Assembly (NCBI GenBank): GCA_030770545.1
Contig: CM061106.1
Location: 7,555,001 to 7,619,000, forward strand
DNA: 64,000 nt
Direction: 5' to 3'
Source: Macropodus opercularis
Lineage: Eukaryota > Chordata > Actinopteri > Anabantiformes > Osphronemidae
The notes below the pieces were generated by a model. That model was not told the DNA's origin. It worked only from the letters and a program-made list of their open reading frames with translations, and did no database searches. Both the position numbers and the translations under genes were made by a program. Shown one piece after another: positions 57,455 to 64,000 of the stretch. Position 1 is the first letter of the stretch. The number at the start of each line of letters is the position of its first letter.

Positions 57455-57780
57455 GGGGCGGCATGGTGGTGTGGTGAAAGGTCCCGGGTTCGATTCCCGG
57501 AGGCGACTGTGGGCCTTTCAGTTTGCATATTCTCCCCGTGTCTGCGTGGGTTTACCCCGGGGTCTCCGGTTTCCTCCCACAGTCCAAAGACATGCAGTTA
57601 GGTCAATTGGAAAAAACAGCGTAAATTGCCCGTAGGTGTGAGTGTGTGCGTGACTGTGACTTGTGTGTCTCTATGTGTGGCCCTGCGATGGACTGGCGAT
57701 ATGTCCAGGGTGAACCCTGCCTCTCGCCCATAGCCAGCTGGGAAAGACTCCAGCACGCGGGGGAATAAGCGGTAGCTCAA
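57455..57780 (+). mobile_element. tRNA-derived SINE
   Basis: Starts ggggcggcatggtgg, has a Pol III B box ggttcgattcc at about 57487-57497, then gtttgcatattctccccgtg, ttcctcccacagtccaaaga, gtaaattgcccgtaggtg, ccctgcgatggactggcg and a tail ending near gcggtagctcaaag. This is a very common teleost SINE-type repeat. The head is shortened between the A- and B-box regions. Confidence 0.8.
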
Positions 57781-58185
57781 AGTCAAAGCGTGTTTAAGTC
57801 AGGAAGTTGGTTCCAATAACAGCTAAAAGCAGCTTCATATGGGGCGTTTTACAAACAGTATTTATTGTTGGCCTTCAACTAATGGACTGCAATAGTCCAA
57901 GAGCGAGGAAAGATGCTCAGAACAGTTATAATCCTTCATCCACAGCCCAGGCTGCTGTAGCTGCTGTAGCTGCTCCCACAGTAGAGAAAACTGGCCACAA
58001 AGAGTCACAGACACACGTCTAACACCAACCACAGCCTCACTACGGTTGGACAGAAGCTGCCTGATGGAGTATTATTGGCTGTTTTGTGTTTATATTATAT
58101 GTTTATGTGATGCTCATTGAATTTGTATGTAGACAAACCTGTGCAACCAGTTAAAATGGAGAAAGGTTGACTCACCTTTTGTAGC

Positions 58186-58310
58186 ATGAAGCGTGTGAAG
58201 AGTTTGCTTGTGGGGTTGAGAGAATCTCAAAGCTACAAGTCCATCGTAATAGACCTGAATGTTCCTGTGTCCACTGTGCACGATATCATCCAGATGTTTA
58301 CTTGTTCACA
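58186..58310 (+). pseudogene. Tc1-like transposase helix-turn-helix relic in the plus-strand locus
   Basis: KRVKSLLVGLRESQSYKSI followed by LNVPVSTVHDIIQMF resembles the Tc1 N-terminal helix-turn-helix. It lies after the first coding exon of the plus-strand zinc-finger gene, exactly as its relative at 44211-44414 lies in the minus-strand gene. Confidence 0.5.
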
Positions 58311-59085
58311 CAGAACTTATTGTGATTCTGTCACAGTTCAGTATTTGACCTTTACCTCATGTGTCTGACACTCTGGAACTATGTTTCACCCTGATTACAG
58401 TTAACTTCAGTTTTAACAATTATCTTCATCGGGTAAGATAAACAATCATCTGCTATATTTTGAAAGGTAACTCTCATCATAATTATTTATGAAACTTATC
58501 CTACAGTTATTGTAGAATTATGAATCTCAGTGTGAAATGATGAGTTTTACTCTTATACAGGTTTATTTAATGCATCAATATTGTTTTTTCAGTCCAGTTT
58601 CCACTTCCTCTTCTCTGACTACTTGCAGTTTTTACAGGCTTCTCTTCTTACTCTCTTACCTCTTCGACCTGGGTGACAGGCAACTGATTTCCATCAGCTA
58701 CTCCTTCCACTAGTTGTTCACTTTCCAGTAGAAGCTCTGTCGTCTCCTTGGCTTCGACATTATTTGATTTACTCATCTGCTGAGGGGATGTGTGTTTGAA
58801 TGACTCGTCCTATGCGTGTTTTTCTGTGAAGGCTTTCTATAAGGCTCATACTTCTTCCTAGCGCTCAAAACTACTCCTCATTACTTCTCCAGCTTTGAGG
58901 CTTATAAGGCTTAGAATATAGAAACCTCGTTCTTCCTCATATTGCCACCTGAGTTGAAATTTACCATTGTCTATTCCTCCTGGCTCTGCAACTGAAGTTC
59001 TGGGGACCTTGCTGTCTTTTTGTATTGTAGCTATTTGTACTATCATGAGATTTAATTTTCTCCTCTTCTATATCTGTCACTTTAG

Positions 59086-59856
59086 AAACCCAGAGGAAGA
59101 AGGACTTCAAGGCTGCATCTCTGTCAGCAATGTGACCAAGCCTCCACCAGACCTTTAGAACTAAAGAAGCATCAGAAGGTTCACTCTGGAGATAAACCAT
59201 ACAGCTGGGACCAGTGTGGAAAAGTTTTCACTAGGAGAGATGGTTTGAAAATCCACTGTCACATTAATACTGGAGAGAAACCTCACTCGTGTGAACAGTG
59301 TGGAAAAACATTCACTCAGCTCAGTGACATAGTAAGACACCAACTTATTTACAGCAGAGAGAAATCTCACTCGTGTGATCAGTGTGGAAAAGCATTCACT
59401 CAGCTCAATTACTTAGTTAAACACCAACGTGTTCACACTGGACAGAAACCTCACTGGTGTGAACAGTGTGGAAAAACATTCACTCAACTCAGTGACTTAA
59501 TGAAACACCAACGCGTTCACACCGGAGAGAAACCTTACTGGTGTGAACAGTGTGGAAAAACATTCACTCAGTGCAGTAGCTTACTGGCACACCAACACAT
59601 TCACACCAGAGAGAAACCTCACTCGTGTGAACAGTGTGGAAAAACATTCACTTACCATGGCTCCTTACTGAAACACCAACGCATTCACACTGGAGAGAAA
59701 CCTCACTCATGTGAACAGTGTGGAAAAACATTTTCTCGCTTAAGCAATTTACAAAGACATCAGCGCATTCACACTGGAGAGAAACCTTGTGAACAGTGTG
59801 GAAAAACATTTTCTTATTCTTCGAGCCTAAAGAGTCACAAGTGCATACACATTTGA
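59086..59856 (+). pseudogene. C2H2 zinc-finger exon, plus-strand gene (partly decayed)
   Basis: Acceptor gtcactttag, phase-0 entry, 256 residues to TGA at 59854-59856. The first finger is complete (CQQCDQASTRPLELKKHQKVH). The second has Trp for its first Cys (SWDQCGK) and Asn for its last His; the third ends in Tyr. Six complete fingers follow (for example CEQCGKTFTQLSDLMKHQRVH). After the stop a further finger can be traced in a shifted frame (SCGETFSTCSILKCHQRIH, to about 59932), so the original gene was longer. It may still produce a shorter finger protein from the ATG at 59245, but the nonsense codon in its first exon argues for a pseudogene. Confidence 0.75.
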
Positions 59857-60026
59857 GAAAGACCTAATTCATGTTAGAGTTGTGGTGAAACATTTTCTAC
59901 CTGCTCAATCCTAAAATGCCACCAGCGTATTCATGGTTTGGATATATGGCCTTAAATAGGTTAGATGTGTAAATGTCAAAGTCTGTAGATTTATTTGCCT
60001 ACATTGCATGTGAGTACTTTACTTAC

Positions 60027-62168
60027 CACGAGAGTCCAATGTCTGTCTTTGCAAACGGCACCAATTAGGACGTCCCACTCAGATACATCAAGCTGCAAGT
60101 CAATATGTTAATTTAGCACAGTTTAATATCTATAAGAACAACCTAAATAACTAAGATCTTCACCTTTCTCATCTCCCTCGAAGTTTCATTCCAAATTCCG
60201 GTCATTTGAAAGCTGTCCAGCACCTTGACCTTTGTGCTGGGCACCATTTTGGCCACCATCCAAAGGTACGCATTAAGAATCTACAAAACAAACACATATT
60301 AAGAAAGTAAGCAAAGGCAGATTGGGGATTGAAAAGATCATGAATGTACCAAATATACCTCACTCTCCAATTCTCTGTCTGGAGCCAAGCTCCGCAGATC
60401 TTCACTGAAGATCTTGTAGGGGCCCAGCTTAGCCCACAAGACCTCCCCTGTGAGTGATGTCCACAGATTCTTAACCACTGAAAATTCAAGGCATTTGCTT
60501 AAACATATATTCGTAAGTGAAGAATATTACTATTTCACAGTTCATTTAAGAGTAATTAAACATGGATACCATTACCATGGACAGCTCCAGATTGGTCAAG
60601 ATCAGATGTTAAGGTGTGTTGTGGCGATGACACTGTGGCTATAGGAAAAGGAGTCCTTCTTAATTTCGCTGGAATCCTCTCCTCCGGTTCCGTAAAATAG
60701 ACCAGCTGGTCCACGTTGGCCATGATTTCAGCATGTTTACTCCCTAAAGACACAACCTTCCCTTCAATCTGTAAGATTTTGAATGGGCCCAGCATGTCCG
60801 TTTCCATTTTCCCACCCTTCCGTTGCTCTTCCCTTATGTTCTTTTTTTAGGACATTGTCGCCTATTTTGAAGTGGTCTTCTGACCCATTTTCCTTTTTAA
60901 GATTCTGGTCTGGGATTTTTGAACATTCTTCTTCACATTACCAAATGTGGACTCCTGGGAAAGGAGTCTTTCAAAAAGGTGCTCCTTACTTGCCACACTT
61001 TCAACCAGTTCAGTTGTCACCTGCAACAGGAATACACATGTTGAAACTCTTATTGTCAGAGCAGTATTAGTAAACGCTTCTGTAATTGAGTGTCTTACCT
61101 CATAGTGTTCTGACACCTCCGACGGATATCTAGCCTCCCTTCCAAACATTAGGAAAAAGGGACTGTACTGCGTCGTGAGCTGCTTTTTTGTCCTTAAAGC
61201 AAACATTGTGGGTTGTAAATACTTGTCCCATTTTCCAGGGTTTAGCCTGACAAGCTTATTCAGAGACCTGAAGAGTGTGATTGGGGAAAATTATAAAACA
61301 GGGACTTGATAGGTAATTTATGTTATATGTCGTCAAATATACAGCTACATCAAATAGCTCTGGATGGTGCCATTTAATTTCTCAACTAGTCCATTAGTTT
61401 GGGGGTGATAAGGAGCACAAAAGCTCCTTTTAATACCCAGGGCATCGCAGAGGGGGGCATTCACCTAAAATATCACTATGCAAATTAGTATTTGCATAGT
61501 GATATTTTTAAAAGGCTCAGTCACCTGAAATGTTCACATACACAAATTAGTATTTCAAACCTTAAGTACATTTTGGTTATACGCTTTAACTGGCACCTAC
61601 TTGTATTGGGTTGTACTGCGCTTTTTCCTTTAAACAGACTAGCTTAGCTTGACAATCTGGACACTGGGCAACCTAAAACAGAAAACCATTGCCATCATGT
61701 GCTGACACACATTGCCTGTGAGACTGTAAATCCAAGTTTTGTTTGGAACTTACCCATTTGCGAATGTCGGCTTCCATCCCAGGCCAGTAGTAACGCTGAA
61801 TCACTGCATGTTGGGTTTTATCCACACCACAGTGCCCACCAATTGCACTGCAATGCATTTCTTCAAATATTGCATTGGCATCCTGTGCAGTTTCAACAAC
61901 CTTTGCGAGGTGTTCCATTTTGTCTTGTCTCCTCCTGCATATGTAGTGCAGAACACCATCTGAACAGACAGCAGATCAACTGAATATGTTGTTGTACAAG
62001 AACAAATTTTGATTTGATTATTTGTGCCTTTCAGCATTAACACTTACCCAGTAAGACAAAATTGGAAGCGCGTCTCTTAATGATGTAACGCTGATGCTTT
62101 GTCAAGCCCTCAGGAAACCGATTATGCTGTAGGAAGTCTCGGATTTCTCTAGCAAGATTGGCTTCCAT
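60027..62168 (-). pseudogene. Ginger1-type transposase (integrase plus Ulp1-like protease), multi-exon, decayed
   Basis: Nine exons with GT-AG borders can be traced: 62168-62048, 61959-61754, 61672-61601, 61464-61349, 61267-61099, 61020-60586, 60477-60359, 60280-60164 and 60092-60027. They encode an integrase HHCC zinc domain (GGHCGVDKTQHAVIQRYYWPG, CPDCQAKL), the third catalytic Glu region (APYHPQTNGLVEKLNGTIQ), a linker (WDKYLQPTMFALRT), a GPY/F motif (MLGPFKI) and a C-terminus like a Ulp1/SENP protease ending in HWTLV, the catalytic His. Ginger1 transposases combine exactly these parts. The exon with the first two catalytic Asp residues is missing between 61601 and 61464. Exon 61020-60586 has two compensating frameshifts, and the Asp/Cys part of the protease is absent. 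Host genes GIN1 and KRBA2 descend from this family. Confidence 0.72.
61467..61508. repeat. Perfect 18-bp palindrome arms at the site of the missing integrase exon
   Basis: aaaatatcactatgcaaa and tttgcatagtgatatttt are exact reverse complements with a 6-bp spacer. The neighbourhood also repeats tcacct-aaatatcac/tcacctgaaatgttcac and acaaattagtattt about 60 bp apart. Confidence 0.92.
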
Positions 62169-62800
62169 TTTGACTCTATCTATATTATCTTGATGTCTAT
62201 ATCTCTCTCTCTCTATCTCTGTTGGAAGGCCCAACACAGCCACAATTTATTTATGTCCAGCCTGCACAGACTAAAGAGTGACGCGTATGAATAAAGTCCA
62301 TTGCTGCAAACTTGGTAGCTTTATTGCTCATGTTGAATCACTTGCACTAAATGACCATTATCCACAGTCAGTAGCTCCTAAGTTCTTGCACACTCACCAC
62401 GCCCAAGTGGTGGCTTTGTCTGCTACATTGATCACAAATGAATGTGGATCTCAATCACACAAACATGTGAACTGCAGCTCAACAGCTGGCCAGTGGTGGT
62501 GGTTCAGAGGTAGACCTGTTGCCCACCAATCATAGGCCAGTTGTGAATAGCTGGAACAGACTTTCAGCCAATGAAATTGCAGCATTTCTCTCTCTTTCCA
62601 GGGTGCTGAACTGCTTCCTGAATGCCAGTTCGATTCCCAGTCAAGTCAAGGCAAAGTGTGTGCAACATGATTAAAGATAATTGATGAATTGTAATGTTTG
62701 TGGTTCGATTCCTGGCTTCCCCAGCCAGAACGCGAGTTGTTGCAATGTTAAGTGAGTAGCCACCACCTCTTACCTCAGTGGCCTGTTTTTGAATACATAC
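62169..62800. other. No supported gene; tRNA-like B boxes
   Basis: Contains a (CT)n run at about 62201-62218 and two gttcgattcc motifs (near 62627 and 62703) inside a repeat-like stretch. The motifs match a Pol III B box, but no full tRNA can be folded. Probably SINE-related debris between the Ginger relic and the TRIM element. Confidence 0.4.
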
Positions 62801-63176
62801 TGTAGCGACCCAGCAGGTCGCTGGTGCGTTCGGCCCAGGGGAACTCTGGGTAATGTTCTGTGTGTGTTTTTGCCGGCACCGTGTGGGAGGGTGCTGTGTG
62901 TGGCAGTGACCCCCCACCGGTGACCGGACATTTGTGTGTTCAAAATAAAGCTCAGCTACCTCTGTTGGAGGTAGTCATTAAAAGGCAGAAGTTGTCTGTG
63001 CTTGTTTGGAGCAGCTCGAGACGCTTGGGGTCGTACGGTGTATGGGGCACAAGCGTTCTCTCATCCGCCTGCAGTTCGCTCTAGATTAGCCTGCTAGCGC
63101 CTGAGCTAGCTGAAAGTTAGTTGCTAACAGTTAGCCAGGGCTAGGTAGCTTTCGCTCCAACCCTCCCGCCGTTACA
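62801..63176 (+). repeat. TRIM 5' LTR
   Basis: 376 bp, starts TGTAGCGACC and ends CGTTACA. Contains AATAAA at about 62944. Minus-strand ORFs of similar sequence over this LTR and its partner at 63857 are by-products. Confidence 0.8.
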
Positions 63177-63177
63177 T

Positions 63178-63195
63178 TGGTGTCAGAAGTGGGAT
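63178..63195 (+). promoter_or_regulatory. Primer-binding site for tRNA-Leu
   Basis: TGGTGTCAGAAGTGGGAT lies one base inside the LTR and is complementary to the 3' end typical of a vertebrate tRNA-Leu (…CCACTTCTGACACCA). It proves the LTR nature of the flanking repeat. Confidence 0.75.
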
Positions 63196-63425
63196 AAGGC
63201 TGTTTAGAAGACGCCGACATGGAGCGAAGCTTAGGCGAAGTAGAGCGAGCCCCCGCAACAGAACTGAGCTGTCTGCGGGAGTCGAGTATGGGATGAGGCC
63301 GTGAGGGACCTCGCTACACAGACCCCCCCTCCAACTACACTGCCACGGTAGGACGCTGTGGAACAGCTATGGGACTGTACCTGGACTGTGTTATTGCCGG
63401 GCGGCCGTGCAGTGCGCTGGCGACC

Positions 63426-63740
63426 CAGCCGGTGTCAGTGGACGCTAGCAGCTCAGCCGAGGCCCAGCCGGTGTCAGTGGACGCCAGCAGCTAACCGGGG
63501 CCGTCGAGGGAGCGACAGGGCCAGCGTACGCCAGCAGCTCAGCCGAGGCCCAGCCGGTGTCAGTGGACGCCAGCAGCTAACCGGGGCCGTCGAGGGAGCG
63601 ACAGGGCCAGCGTACGCCAGCAGCTCAGCCGAGGCCCAGCCGGTGTCAGTGGACGCCAGCAGTCAACCGGGGCCGTCGAGGGAGCGACAGGGCCAGCGTA
63701 CGCCAGCAGCTCAGCCGAGGCCGCCGATAGAGCGACACAG
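63426..63740 (+). repeat. 86-bp tandem repeats inside the TRIM
   Basis: cagccggtgtcagtggacgc occurs at 63465, 63551 and 63637, exactly 86 bp apart; partial copies lie at 63426 and after 63720. The unit is GC-rich and not a multiple of three, so the long ORF across it changes frame with every copy and is not likely to be a gene. Confidence 0.9.
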
Positions 63741-63856
63741 TCGGTGTCAGTGTCCATCAGCAGTTCAGCGGAGGCCGGGATGGCAGGAGACTTTGTTGTG
63801 GGGCTGGAGGGTGACTGAGGGTTGTGGGGACACTTAACCCTCTTGGTGGGGGGCTG

Positions 63857-64000
63857 TGTAGCGACCCAGCAGGTCGCTGGTGCGTTCGGCCCAGGGGAAC
63901 TCTGGGTAATGTTCTGTGTGTGTTTTTGCCGGCACCGTGTGGGAGGGTGCTGTGTGTGGCAGTGACCCCCCACCGGTGACCGGACATTTGTGTGTTCAAA
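63857..64000 (+). repeat. TRIM 3' LTR, first 144 bp
   Basis: Begins TGTAGCGACC as the 5' LTR does and matches it up to the end of the window. Confidence 0.85.

Larger units (their letters stand above)
62801..64000 (+). mobile_element. TRIM-like miniature LTR retrotransposon, cut by the window edge
   Basis: 5' LTR 62801-63176, primer site from 63178, about 680 bp of interior without gag or pol, a G-rich tract gtggggggct before 63857, then a second LTR from 63857 running off the window. The visible 144 bp of the second LTR are identical by eye to the first. All signals needed for reverse transcription are present, but no protein is encoded, so it must depend on a partner element. Confidence 0.75.

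Noticed and set aside
57487..57497. Functional tRNA gene at the B-box motif
   Set aside because: The sequence continues into a SINE body and has no complete cloverleaf.
62564..62917. Minus-strand ORF sharing its first 39 residues with 63560-63973
   Set aside because: The shared part is the TRIM LTR read backwards; the rest differs.
63358..63837. 159-residue plus-strand ORF in the TRIM interior
   Set aside because: It crosses an 86-bp repeat that is not a multiple of three, so each copy is read in a different frame; no gag-like motif.

Overview
The window reads as teleost fish nuclear DNA, probably a percomorph (inference). The grounds are a pyrin-FISNA-NACHT-LRR immune receptor gene of the type expanded in fish, fish-style C2H2 zinc-finger loci, and a dense mix of Ty3/gypsy, endogenous retrovirus, LINE, SINE, Tc1 and Ginger relics separated by AT-rich intergenic DNA with microsatellites. 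There are no bacterial features; genes are split by GT-AG introns.

Layout. 1-1560 (minus) holds a decayed virus-like or Polinton-like cassette with an A32-type packaging ATPase broken by one in-frame stop. About 1.6-9.3 kb is gene-poor with interspersed repeats. 9344-30971 (plus) is one NLR gene that can be read without a break: pyrin exon, short linker exon, one large FISNA-NACHT exon and nine LRR exons, about 1248 residues. Its second intron carries a 622-bp solo-LTR-like element and a nearly intact, self-primed chromovirus (13363-18627). The LRR part was built by two separate rounds of tandem duplication, a 2.07-kb unit (three copies) and a unit of about 0.69 kb (five full copies plus a final exon). 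31-42.6 kb is gene-poor, with a 42-bp minisatellite, SINE and LINE pieces and a segmental duplication.

42.7-59.9 kb is a zinc-finger locus. A minus-strand C2H2 gene (coding exons 44578-44465 and 43485-42709) and a plus-strand relative (57079 and 59086-59856) are arranged divergently around inverted promoter copies. A 3892-bp unit (44000-47891) is tandemly duplicated. The second copy has lost 1936 bp at a 4-bp microhomology and was later hit by an internally deleted endogenous retrovirus (49723-55491, minus orientation, apparently identical 550-bp LTRs, CTGC target duplication, tRNA-Trp primer site). The undisturbed first copy preserves the empty insertion site.

60.0-62.2 kb (minus) is a multi-exon Ginger1-type transposase relic: integrase zinc domain, GPY/F motif and a Ulp1-protease-like C-terminus. 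It lacks the exon for the first two catalytic acidic residues, and a perfect palindrome lies at that spot. 62801-64000 is a miniature LTR retrotransposon (TRIM-like) with a tRNA-Leu primer site and an 86-bp tandem array; the window edge cuts its second LTR.

No previously undescribed system can be proven from sequence alone. The best candidates for a closer look are the Ginger1-Ulp1 gene, the TRIM element, the ATPase cassette at the left edge and the step-by-step history recorded in the zinc-finger duplication.
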